Positions 23,612-31,357 of a stretch of DNA of 41,188 bases are shown piece by piece (the stretch's first letter is position 1; each line of letters begins with the position of its first letter). Both the position numbers and the translations under genes were made by a program. Under the pieces are notes generated by a model. The model worked only from the letters and a program-made list of their open reading frames with translations. It was not told the origin of the DNA and made no database searches. Origin of the DNA: Salipaludibacillus sp. CUR1 (GTDB lineage Bacteria; Bacillota; Bacilli; Bacillales; Salisediminibacteriaceae); assembly GCF_021028955.1 (NCBI RefSeq), contig NZ_JAIWPE010000015.1:1-41188 (forward strand), written 5' to 3'.

Positions 23612-25540
23612 TTATAGTGCACGTGCAAGTACTGCTCCGTCATAAATGGCTTTTTTAGCGTCAAGGCCCAGCGCATCTTTCGCTCCGCCGATGATATGCA
23701 CATTCTTGCCTTCATCCCTTAAAGCGGCAGCCAGCTCATCGTTAATCAGCTGTCCTGCTGCAAGAACCACCGTATCCGCTTCAGCTGTTTTCTGCTCGCC
23801 TTCGTGGATAAATGTGACCGATTGCCCGTCAATTCGTTTATAGGCCTCAATTCCTCCGATCATTTTGATGCCCATCTGCATCAATTCCATAAGAGTGGCC
23901 CATCGTGTAGTTTTACCGATTCCGCGGGCAAATTTCGTGCTGCGCTGCAGAAGGGTGATTGACTCAACCCCTTTTCCTTTCAAAAATAAGGCCAGGTCAC
24001 AGGCTATTCCGCCGCCGCCAATGATGGTGACACGGCTGCCGGTTGTGGCTGTCCCCTCAAAAACGTCACGGTAAGACAGGATATTCTTGTCATTAACCCC
24101 TTCAATTTCAGGCATCCGGGGAACGATTCCGGTAGCAATGACGATCTCGTCGGCTTCTTTTATAAGCGGATCTTCTGCTGATAAACGTTCTCCGAGTTTA
24201 AGGTCGACACCCAGTTTGTCCATTTGGACCCGGTAGTAGCGGAGCGTTTCATAAAACTCCTGTTTACCTGGTATCTGTTTTGAATAGTTAAGCTGGCCGC
24301 CAATTTCAGTTTTCTCGTCGACAAGCGTGACATGGTGGCCGCGTTCAGCTGCCACACGGGCCGTTTCCAGACCGGCGGGTCCGGCTCCTATGATAAGAAG
24401 ATTTTTAGTTTTTTCAGCTGGTTCGAGTGTTAATTCGGTTTCTCTGCCGGCTTCCGGATTGACAAGGCATGTGGCTGCCTTTCCTTCAAACACATGGTCC
24501 AGGCAGGCCTGGTTACAGGCGATGCACGTATTTACCTCATCATAACGGTCTTCTTTTCCTTTTGTCAGGATAGCTGGATCTGCCAGGAAAGGTCGTGCCA
24601 TAGACACGAGCTGAACAGTTCCTTCTTCAAGAACTTTATTGGCGTCACGCGGATCATTAATTCTGTTGCTGGCGACTACCGGGATGGACACTTCTTTGGC
24701 AATGTTTTCAGCGACTGGCACGAATTGCATTCTCGGCACTTTCATAGAGATAGTCGGCACTTTGGATTCATGCCAGCCGATTCCGATATTCAGTACATCA
24801 GCACCTGCTTTTTCAATCTCCCGCGCCCATTGAAGCGTTTCCAATTCTGTCGTGCTTTCATCAATCAGGTCGAGGCCTGACATTCTGAACAGGACAGGGT
24901 AATCCGGCCCGACAGCTTCTCGGACGGCCTTCATGATTTCTACAGGGAATTTGAGGCGGTTGCTGAAGTTGCCGCCCCATTCGTCTGTTCTCTTGTTGGT
25001 AGCAGGGGAGACGAACTGGTTAATTAAATACCCTTCGGACCCCATAATTTCTACCGCATCAAAACCGGCTTCTTTTGCCCGGCGGGCTCCCTGCGCGAAA
25101 TCGTCAATCGTTTTTAAAATCTGGTCATGGGTCATTTCTGCCGGCTTATCAGGATTAATAGGCGACTGAAGAGGGGAAGGAGCTACTGGGTCCATTCCCG
25201 TCATGATTTTGTAGGCATACCTTCCTGCGTGGAACAGCTGGAGAGCAATGGCTCCGCCTTCGTCATGGACGCCTTGAGTTAACGGCTTCCACCGTTCAAT
25301 ATCTTCGTCTTCGTAAATTGTCATGAAATCGAGTCCGCCACTGCCTTCCGGGTTAACGGCTGCACCTCCAGTGACGATCAGCCCGACGTCGAAGGCCGCC
25401 CTCCGTTTGTAAAACTCTGTCAGTTTATGAATCCCGTTTTCCAGTCCTTCCAATCCTACATGCATGGAGCCCATAATCACACGGCTCCTTAACGTCAAAT
25501 TGTTAATCGTGAGCGGTTGAAATAAAGCATCGCAACCCAT
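23612..25540 (-). CDS. fadH: 2,4-dienoyl-CoA reductase-type NADH:flavin oxidoreductase
   Basis: Reduces 2,4-dienoyl-CoA made during oxidation of unsaturated fatty acids. Three parts: an FMN-binding old-yellow-enzyme barrel (about 1-330), a 4Fe-4S site CIACNQACL...C (Cys-x2-Cys-x3-Cys-x11-Cys), and a C-terminal FAD/NAD module (IGAGPAGLETARVAAERGH and IGGGGIACDLALFL). The 642-residue length is right for this family. AAAGGGGG is 5 bp before the ATG at 25540; an upstream in-frame start at 25597 would overlap the leader and has no ribosome site. Promoter and FadR-like operator lie at 25604-25651. A different dienoate substrate cannot be excluded. Confidence 0.87.
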   Translation of the reverse strand: MGCDALFQPLTINNLTLRSRVIMGSMHVGLEGLENGIHKLTEFYKRRAAFDVGLIVTGGAAVNPEGSGGLDFMTIYEDEDIERWKPLTQGVHDEGGAIALQLFHAGRYAYKIMTGMDPVAPSPLQSPINPDKPAEMTHDQILKTIDDFAQGARRAKEAGFDAVEIMGSEGYLINQFVSPATNKRTDEWGGNFSNRLKFPVEIMKAVREAVGPDYPVLFRMSGLDLIDESTTELETLQWAREIEKAGADVLNIGIGWHESKVPTISMKVPRMQFVPVAENIAKEVSIPVVASNRINDPRDANKVLEEGTVQLVSMARPFLADPAILTKGKEDRYDEVNTCIACNQACLDHVFEGKAATCLVNPEAGRETELTLEPAEKTKNLLIIGAGPAGLETARVAAERGHHVTLVDEKTEIGGQLNYSKQIPGKQEFYETLRYYRVQMDKLGVDLKLGERLSAEDPLIKEADEIVIATGIVPRMPEIEGVNDKNILSYRDVFEGTATTGSRVTIIGGGGIACDLALFLKGKGVESITLLQRSTKFARGIGKTTRWATLMELMQMGIKMIGGIEAYKRIDGQSVTFIHEGEQKTAEADTVVLAAGQLINDELAAALRDEGKNVHIIGGAKDALGLDAKKAIYDGAVLARAL

Positions 25541-25603
25541 AAGATCCCCCTTTAAAAAATAGATTTCAGTCAGTTTCTCGGTGAATTTTCCCAACATTTA
25601 AAA

Positions 25604-25623
25604 ATGAGTGATTATTCATTCAT
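25604..25623. promoter_or_regulatory. FadR-type operator
   Basis: ATGAGTGA-TTAT-TCATTCAT, a 20-bp palindrome with one mismatch. Read on minus it fits the B. subtilis FadR (YsiA) box ATGAATGAMTANTCATTCAT at all but one position. It begins at the -10 box of the fadH promoter, so bound FadR would repress and acyl-CoA would relieve. Confidence 0.75.
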
Positions 25624-25651
25624 TATACTTAATAAAGGAGAAGGATTGCAA
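25622..25651 (-). promoter_or_regulatory. SigA promoter of fadH
   Basis: On minus, TTGCAA (25651-25646), 18 bp, TATAAT (25627-25622); the last two -10 bases are shared with the FadR-type operator. Confidence 0.7.
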
Positions 25652-25880
25652 TTGGAAATTCACATTCAGGAGGGGCAGCCGCTTAAAATACCTTCTGTCA
25701 GTGCGCATATAGTCATAGTAATTAGTTATGGCAGTGAGGGCGAGGCACTAAAAAAGCGGGAGGCCAGGCTGTAACCCATTAATTATTTGGATGACATTAA
25801 AAGGGCGATGGCCGAGTAAAAGGAAGGGATTGAAAGACTCGTCTGGCAGTTCTGAATAATTTTCAGTTACTCAGGAGCAG
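25652..25880 (+). pseudogene. Possible decayed coding remnant
   Basis: Between fadH and the EamA gene, short open stretches follow each other with stops and frame changes: a TTG-started 41-codon frame (LEIHIQEGQPLKIPSV ... SEGEALKKREARL), then DDIKRAMAE, then KEGIERLVWQF. The start resembles the N-terminus of GntR/YtrA-like regulators, but the match is weak. AAAGGAG at 25634-25640 would serve as ribosome site. It could equally be non-coding. Confidence 0.25.
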
Positions 25881-25943
25881 ATTCAGGGTAATGAAGGGCA
25901 GAAGGAACCTAGAAACAGAACAGTTTTATTGGAGGAAAAGCCG

Positions 25944-26810
25944 ATGAATTTTATTGGAACAGGACTTGTTTTATTAGCAGCAATTTTATGGGGGTTGTCG
26001 GGGGGGATAGGGTCCATTCTGATGGATAAAGGCTGGGATCCCCTTCTTGTTTCTTTTTATAGAGGGGCTGTAGGTCTTTTGTGCATCCTTTTTTGGCTTT
26101 CCCTCAATTTTAAAAAAAATTTCCAGGTGACTCGTCCTCTCGTACTCTGGTCGATCCTGGCAGGGATAGGAGTGGCTGGGAATTTTGCTTTTTATTTTTT
26201 CAGTATTTCCCTTTCTGGCGTAGCTGTGGCTTCTACTCTTATGTACACCGCCCCGCTGTTTGTTCTTCTTATCTCTTTTTTATTGCGTACTGAACAAATT
26301 ACCTTGTTTAAAGGGGTTTCTATAGCCGTTGTTATGGCAGGAATCAGTTTATTAACAAATGTTTATGAGGTCGGTGTAGGAAATTTAAACAGTATAGGAA
26401 TTATCACCGGTTTATTAGCAGGCATATCTTACGCAATTTTTATTTTCGGTTTCAAATATGCTTCCGCACATGGTCGTCCCCAAACGATCTTAACCATTGC
26501 TTTTTTCGTGTTTAGCGTTTTGCTCGTGTTTTTAATAGATGGAGAACAACTGGTATCTGTGTTTTATTCCGATGACCTGTTTTTGTTTGTGGTTCTGGGA
26601 GTAGTGGGAGCAGGACTCTCTTTTTTCCTTTATATAAAAGGAGTGAAAATAGTTTCCCCGTCAGTTGCTTCTGTCGTGGCTATGATCGAACCCGTTACAG
26701 CTTCGTTGTTTGGAGTTCTAATTCTGGGAGAATTCCTCAGCTTTACTCAAACAATAGGGATGGCAATCATTCTAATCACTATTACACTTTTAAGTACAAG
26801 AAAAAGCTGA
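25944..26810 (+). CDS. EamA/DMT-superfamily membrane transporter
   Basis: A 288-residue protein with ten predicted membrane helices in two repeated EamA halves; the second starts near residue 150 (IITGLLAGISYAIFIFGFKYA). The family exports amino acids, nucleosides or other small metabolites; this substrate is unknown. GGAGG at 25931-25935 is 8 bp before the ATG at 25944, which is preferred over the TTG at 25929. Monocistronic. Compared with the B. subtilis order hemQ-pta, this gene and the fadH pair are extra. Confidence 0.85.
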   Translation: MNFIGTGLVLLAAILWGLSGGIGSILMDKGWDPLLVSFYRGAVGLLCILFWLSLNFKKNFQVTRPLVLWSILAGIGVAGNFAFYFFSISLSGVAVASTLMYTAPLFVLLISFLLRTEQITLFKGVSIAVVMAGISLLTNVYEVGVGNLNSIGIITGLLAGISYAIFIFGFKYASAHGRPQTILTIAFFVFSVLLVFLIDGEQLVSVFYSDDLFLFVVLGVVGAGLSFFLYIKGVKIVSPSVASVVAMIEPVTASLFGVLILGEFLSFTQTIGMAIILITITLLSTRKS

Positions 26811-26859
26811 TTTAAAAATAGGAGTGATGGAAGCCTGGGAAGATATCCGGTTAGTTTGC

Positions 26860-27091
26860 CAATTCACTCGCGGCGAAGGCTTATACCACAGGCATAAGTG
26901 CAACATCGTCGCAGGGATCTTCGGCTAACCCCTTCACGTCCTGTGAAACGCCGAAGTCACCACATCCATGTGGAAGTTCGCTGTGTTTTCTTTACCCGAG
27001 GGCTTGTCTTCAACTAACTTTCCCGAAGAACTACTTCAGGAAAATGGATTTTCAGACTTCGCTCATCCTCCGGGTGTCCTCGCCTTCGTTC
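26860..27091 (-). repeat. Extragenic repeat, family B copy 2 (inverted, composite)
   Basis: The part at 27000-27091, read on minus, aligns with the copies at 7.7 and 36.6 kb (GAACGAAGGCG, GACACCCGGAGGATGAGCGA, AGTCTGAAAATCCA, TTGAAGACAAGCCC) and has the hairpin TTTTCCTGAAG/CTTCGGGAAAG. It continues into a second module (26860-26999) with three more hairpins: CCACAT/ATGTGG (26960-26973), CTTCGGC/GCCGAAG (26919-26956) enclosing TTCAC/GTGAA, and CTTATACC/GGCATAAG (26880-26898). No gene is seen from 26811 to 27347; the remainder is AT-rich promoter DNA of pta. Confidence 0.7.
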
Positions 27092-27269
27092 ATCGGATTA
27101 ATAATATACTTCTAAGCTTGCAGAAAATGAAGCAGTTTTTACATCAGCTGGTAAAGGTTAGTCGCTCTTAATAATAGATTAAAGCGGTTATTCAGGGCAT
27201 GTTAACATAAAAATTGGAAGTGATTATATAAAATTGTCAAATTCCCGTTCTGAAAATTTAAACTTTGAA

Positions 27270-27283
27270 AGTAAGCGCTTTCA
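27270..27283 (+). promoter_or_regulatory. cre site (CcpA) upstream of pta
   Basis: AGTAAGCGCTTTCA matches the cre consensus TGWAANCGNTNWCA except for the first base, and lies in the larger inverted repeat TGAAAG/CTTTCA (27266-27283). In B. subtilis pta is activated by CcpA from an upstream cre, and the position about 70 bp before the start codon fits that role. The -35/-10 pair is not clear (TTGAGA at 27300 is a candidate -35). Confidence 0.7.
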
Positions 27284-27347
27284 ATAATTTATTTTTTCCT
27301 TGAGAAGGAGTATCCTAGTATATAGCGAGAATAAAGGAGGAATTCCT

Positions 27348-28325
27348 GTGAGCGACATGTTTACAGCTATAGCTGAAGAAGTCAAAATAAATAATCCGTC
27401 CATTGTTTTTCCGGAAGGTACGGATGAACGCATTCTGTCAGCGACAGTGCGTCTTAAAGAAGAAGGGCTGCTGAACCCTGTATTGATCGGAACTGAAGAG
27501 GAGATTTCAGCCAAAGCAGAAGAATTGGATCTGGATGTATCCGGTCTTACGATTTACAATCCGGAAACGTATCCTGAATTTGATGAGCTTTGTGATGCCT
27601 TCGTTGAACGCCGCAAAGGCAAAAATACGAAGGAAGAAGCACAAAAAATCTTAAAAACTCCTAACTATTTTGGTACGATGCTTGTTTATACAGGCAAAGC
27701 GGCAGGGCTTGTGAGCGGTGCGGCCCATTCGACTGGTGATACTGTCAGACCGGCCCTTCAGATTATCAAAACAAAAGAAGGCGTTAAGAAGACATCAGGT
27801 GTCTTCGTTATGGTTAAAGATGACCAGCGTTATATCTTTGGTGACTGTGCGATTAATATTGCTCCAGACAGCAATGATCTAGCCGAAACAGCTGTAGAAG
27901 CGGCTAAAACAGCAAAAGTATTCGGTATCGATCCGAAAGTGGCAATGCTCAGCTTTTCAACAAAAGGCTCCGCAGTAAGCCCTGAAACAGAAAAAGTAGT
28001 TGAAGCGACGAAAATCGCACAGGAAAAAGCTCCTGAGTTAACACTTGATGGTGAGTTCCAGTTTGATGCTGCATTTGTTCCAGGTGTAGCTGCTAAAAAA
28101 GCGCCGGATTCTCCATTAAAAGGAGAAGCGAACACGTTCATTTTCCCAAGTCTTGAAGCAGGAAATATCGGATACAAACTGGCTCAGCGGCTCGGCGATT
28201 TTGAAGCGATCGGCCCAATCCTTCAAGGATTAAATCAACCGGTAAACGATTTATCCCGCGGCTGTAACGCAGAAGATGTGTACAAGCTAGCACTGATTAC
28301 CGCCATGCAAGGCGTCACAGATTAA
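27348..28325 (+). CDS. pta: Phosphate acetyltransferase
   Basis: Converts acetyl-CoA and phosphate to acetyl phosphate, first step of acetate overflow. The 325-residue length is that of the short, single-domain Firmicute Pta. Visible blocks: FPEGTDERILSATVRL at the N-terminus, GLVSGAAHSTGDTVRPALQII, GDCAINIAPD, LSFSTKGSA and NTFIFPSLEAGNIGYKLAQRL. GTG at 27348 follows AAAGGAGG by 7 bp; the upstream in-frame start at 27300 would lie in the promoter. A cre site upstream implies CcpA control. Strong terminator downstream. Confidence 0.96.
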   Translation: MSDMFTAIAEEVKINNPSIVFPEGTDERILSATVRLKEEGLLNPVLIGTEEEISAKAEELDLDVSGLTIYNPETYPEFDELCDAFVERRKGKNTKEEAQKILKTPNYFGTMLVYTGKAAGLVSGAAHSTGDTVRPALQIIKTKEGVKKTSGVFVMVKDDQRYIFGDCAINIAPDSNDLAETAVEAAKTAKVFGIDPKVAMLSFSTKGSAVSPETEKVVEATKIAQEKAPELTLDGEFQFDAAFVPGVAAKKAPDSPLKGEANTFIFPSLEAGNIGYKLAQRLGDFEAIGPILQGLNQPVNDLSRGCNAEDVYKLALITAMQGVTD

Positions 28326-28340
28326 TTTATTTGATACCAC

Positions 28341-28371
28341 CCCCCGGCTGTGTGAACAGTCGGGGGTTTTT
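28341..28371 (+). terminator. Rho-independent terminator of pta
   Basis: CCCCCGGCTGT pairs with ACAGTCGGGGG (one G-U), then T5. Confidence 0.92.
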
Positions 28372-28381
28372 GGGAATAAAT

Positions 28382-28398
28382 GGGGGGTCTGACCCCCC
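28382..28398. repeat. REP-like palindrome copy 1
   Basis: GGGGGGTCTGACCCCCC between the pta terminator and the end of ligD, followed by a small GGCAAC/GTTGCC hairpin (28412-28426). Same motif as copies at 36.4, 38.9, 39.0 and 41.1 kb. Confidence 0.8.
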
Positions 28399-28455
28399 CG
28401 AATTGGCTAAGGGCAACTTTGTTGCCTCAGGTGCTTAAATCCCGTGCCGGCTCGT

Positions 28456-30291
28456 TTATCCAGTCGTCAGCCTTGCTAAGACGGCTTCCAGCATGGCACC
28501 GTTTTCGGCTGCTGATTCCCGGTAAAACCTGAATGGGTCCCCTTCATAGGTCAGCCGGTCCAGGACGGCATACAAATTGAACCGGCGGGGATCAAGCGTT
28601 TCTGAAACTTCCTCCCAATACAGGGGAGTGGCAACAAGGCCGCCCTCTGTCCCTCGAGGCGAATAGGGGGCGATAATTGTTTTCCCTTCTTCATGCTGCA
28701 GATAGTCCAGGTAAAGCCGGTTCCCCCGGTTTTTTTTAAGCCTTTCTGTTGTAAACCGGTCAGGCGCCTGTTCACAAAGGAACTGGCAGACAAAGGAGGT
28801 AAATTGCCTCGTCTCTGTATAAGTAAACCGCTCAGCAGGCAAGGGTAAATAAACTTGCAGCCCCTTCCGTCCGGACGTTTTTACAAATGGTTTGAAATTC
28901 AGTTCGTCGAAGACTGCTTTGAGCCTTAACGCTGCATCTACAGCAAGATTAAACTCCGACGCTGAAGGCGGGTCAAGATCCAGGACGATTTCAGATGGAT
29001 ACTCGCAGCCGGCGGGCTGAAAAGGTGTGTGAAATTCCAGCGCCAGCTGATTGCCGAGCCAGAGAAGAGTCTCCCTGGAGTTGCAGATAATATACTCTGT
29101 GTCCCCTTCCATACGCGTCTGTACAAATTCAGGCGCATAATCGGGAACGTGTTTCTGATAAAAATGCTCGCCGTCCGTGCCGTGCGGGTAACGGATTACA
29201 GTTAACAGCCTGTCTTTTAAATGAGGCAGGAGGTAAGGGGCTGCCCTTTGCAAAAAAACGAGATAATCTGCTTTCGTTAATGAAGCATCCGCCCAAACAG
29301 GCTTATCTGGCTTTGTTACTTTAACGCGCTGGGGGACAGACCCCAACTGGTGGTTCATAGTTTTCCAGGTGCATTCTTCAGGTGATTTGTCGAGCTGAAA
29401 GCTGTGAAAGCGCGGTTCTCTCAGGTGTTTGCCGTCAAAGTCAATACATGCCACCCCGATACAAATTGACGGAGGTAAAAGCCATTTTCCTGCAGGTTCC
29501 TTCACACCGTTTTGGCGGAACATCTTTACGAGCGTCGTTTCTTCTTCTTCTTTGAATCCATGGCGGACGTGGACGACAGGGACCCAGTCGCCATTTAACA
29601 GAACACTTCCCTGGAAATAATTATTAGTCTCGTCGTATTCGGTTAAAACCACTGTAACAACCCGCCAGTTTTTCTTTTTAAGCCAGCTTTTTGAGCGGGT
29701 GCCAGCCTCATATACTCCTGTTTTTTTCTTGGCTATCAGCCCTTCTCCGTGTTCAGCGTCCACGTGCTCCCACAGTAAAGCCGGGTCGTTTGCCGATTCT
29801 ATTCCCTGAATAAGAGAAGGCGATTCATAATTGGGTGTTTCAGGAAGGGCCACTTTTTCCAAAAAGCGGTTCAGGCGCTGCTTTCTCATTTCAAGCGACT
29901 GGCCGGTAAGCTGCTCGCCGCTTAGCTGCAGTAAGTCAAACACAACTAAATGGCATGATAAACGCCGGGCGTGGTCAGTAACCACATCGCTGCTCTTCAT
30001 CCGGCTCCGTCGCTGAACGATGGAAAATTCACTTTTATACGTACTTGCCAGATAGACGAGCTCACCGTCCAAAGTGAGCGGCAGAAAGGGAGACACGTCA
30101 GTTTCAAGGCTCCGGCAAAAATCAATAATTTCTGGAAACTGTGCCGTCAGGCTTTTTCCCATCCTCGTTAAAAGCTGAACGTTATTTTTTTCCCAAACAA
30201 GTAAACACCTGAACCCGTCGTATTTTACTTCATACAGCCAGCCCGGCTCTGACGGCAACTCTTCTGCAGACGTAAGGCGCATCGGTTTCAT
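28456..30291 (-). CDS. ligD: ATP-dependent DNA ligase LigD (ligase-polymerase)
   Basis: End-joining enzyme that fills and seals double-strand breaks with Ku. The ligase domain is N-terminal (about 1-305), with adenylated Lys23 in YEVKYDGFR. A linker follows, then the archaeo-eukaryotic primase-like polymerase domain (about 335-605) with metal ligands in VLDLDPPSASEF and the KTSGRKGLQVYLPL block. The order ligase-polymerase without a phosphoesterase domain, and the length of 611 residues, match Bacillus LigD (YkoU). A degenerate REP palindrome lies in the linker coding region. Divergent from ku, sharing a 111-bp promoter region. Confidence 0.95.
   Translation of the reverse strand: MKPMRLTSAEELPSEPGWLYEVKYDGFRCLLVWEKNNVQLLTRMGKSLTAQFPEIIDFCRSLETDVSPFLPLTLDGELVYLASTYKSEFSIVQRRSRMKSSDVVTDHARRLSCHLVVFDLLQLSGEQLTGQSLEMRKQRLNRFLEKVALPETPNYESPSLIQGIESANDPALLWEHVDAEHGEGLIAKKKTGVYEAGTRSKSWLKKKNWRVVTVVLTEYDETNNYFQGSVLLNGDWVPVVHVRHGFKEEEETTLVKMFRQNGVKEPAGKWLLPPSICIGVACIDFDGKHLREPRFHSFQLDKSPEECTWKTMNHQLGSVPQRVKVTKPDKPVWADASLTKADYLVFLQRAAPYLLPHLKDRLLTVIRYPHGTDGEHFYQKHVPDYAPEFVQTRMEGDTEYIICNSRETLLWLGNQLALEFHTPFQPAGCEYPSEIVLDLDPPSASEFNLAVDAALRLKAVFDELNFKPFVKTSGRKGLQVYLPLPAERFTYTETRQFTSFVCQFLCEQAPDRFTTERLKKNRGNRLYLDYLQHEEGKTIIAPYSPRGTEGGLVATPLYWEEVSETLDPRRFNLYAVLDRLTYEGDPFRFYRESAAENGAMLEAVLARLTTG
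29331..29344. repeat. Degenerate REP-like palindrome inside ligD
   Basis: GGGGGACAGACCCC differs at one position from GGGGGTCAGACCCC. It encodes part of the linker between the ligase and polymerase domains (residues ...QLGSVPQR...), a place where an inserted repeat would be tolerated. Confidence 0.45.
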
Positions 30292-30402
30292 CGCAACTGC
30301 TCCTATTCTTTAAAGCTTTTGTCTTCTTATTTTGAACAGAAGCGGGGATGTATAAACAACAATTAAAAACCGCACATTAAGAAAAAAAAGCGGGTGAGAA
30401 TC

Positions 30403-31254
30403 ATGCATACGGTATGGAAAGGAAGTATCAGCTTTGGCCTCGTCAATATCCCTGTGAAACTGCATGCGGCCACTGAAAATAAAGACATTAAGCTTCGGCA
30501 AATTCATAAAGAGTGCCACACGCCGATTTCATATGAAAAAACGTGCCCGGGTTGCGACAAAGAAGTAAAAAATGAAGAGATCGTCAAAGCTTACGAATAT
30601 GAAAAAAATAAATTTGTCGTACTCGATCAGGATGATTTGGAAAAGCTGAAAAAGGAAACTGAAGAAAAAGCTGTTGAGATTATTGATTTTGTGGATCTTG
30701 AGGAAATAGATCCTATTTATTTTGAAAAAAGTTATTTCCTCGCTCCGGATGCCGGTGGAGGAAAAGCTTATCTGCTTTTGAGGCAAGCCCTGGAGAAGTC
30801 GGGGAAAATAGGGGTGGCTAAAATTGTTATCCGGTCGAAAGAACAGCTGGCAGTCGTGAGAGTTTATGAAAATACGCTGCTTATGGAGACCATTCATTTT
30901 CCGGACGAAGTGCGAAACGCGGGAGATGTCTCTATACCTGATACTCAAAACATCACAAAAAAAGAGCTTGATACAGCCCTGATGCTGATTAAACAGCTCA
31001 CCACCCCGTTTGAACCGGAGAAATACAGCGATGATTACCGTACCGCTTTAATGGAACTCATTGAAGAGAAGAGGACCGGCAAACAGATTGTGGAAGCAGA
31101 TGAAGGGAAGCAGCCGGCAGCCGCTGCCAATGTCACTGACCTTATGTCTGCCCTTCAAGCATCAATCGATAAAACAAAGAAACAGCCTAAAGCAGCAGGA
31201 GGCGGCGGGAGGAAAAAAGCCGCTGCCAAACCTAAAGTTAAACAGGAAGCCTGA
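30403..31254 (+). CDS. ku: Non-homologous end-joining protein Ku
   Basis: Homodimeric ring that binds DNA ends and recruits LigD. The 283-residue bacterial Ku opens with MHTVWKGSISFGLVNIPVKL, the canonical N-terminus, so the ATG at 30403 is chosen over the GTG at 30394. It has a CHTPISYEKTCPGC segment, the core beta-barrel and the helical arm (AKIVIRSKEQLAVVRVYENTLLM). The last 25 residues form a Lys/Ala/Gly-rich tail that probably binds DNA, as in other bacterial Ku. Divergent from ligD. In B. subtilis the pair is expressed in the forespore under SigG; no convincing SigG promoter is visible here. Confidence 0.96.
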   Translation: MHTVWKGSISFGLVNIPVKLHAATENKDIKLRQIHKECHTPISYEKTCPGCDKEVKNEEIVKAYEYEKNKFVVLDQDDLEKLKKETEEKAVEIIDFVDLEEIDPIYFEKSYFLAPDAGGGKAYLLLRQALEKSGKIGVAKIVIRSKEQLAVVRVYENTLLMETIHFPDEVRNAGDVSIPDTQNITKKELDTALMLIKQLTTPFEPEKYSDDYRTALMELIEEKRTGKQIVEADEGKQPAAAANVTDLMSALQASIDKTKKQPKAAGGGGRKKAAAKPKVKQEA

Positions 31255-31280
31255 CTGGAATATACCCAGTCAGGCTTTTT
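31248..31280 (+). terminator. Rho-independent terminator overlapping the ku stop codon
   Basis: A perfect 11-bp stem AGCCTGACTGG/CCAGTCAGGCT, then T5; the ku stop lies in its left arm. Confidence 0.92.
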
Positions 31281-31357
31281 AAGCGGATCAGGAAGATGGG
31301 GACTTGCTTCATCTTAACAAGAGGCCGGTCCTGCCGTAATAAACAGGCGGTCCGTTA

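Noticed and set aside
23006-24880. Several plus-strand frames of 65-131 codons opposite fadH and the isomerase-like gene
   Set aside because: Antisense shadows of well-supported genes with no ribosome sites of their own.
26968-27171. 67-codon frame on plus upstream of pta
   Set aside because: It coincides with the family B repeat read in reverse and ignores the strong structure conserved in the other copies.
30292-30402. SigG forespore promoters between ligD and ku
   Set aside because: TGAACA and GTATAAA are present but spacing and -10 do not fit the SigG consensus in either direction.
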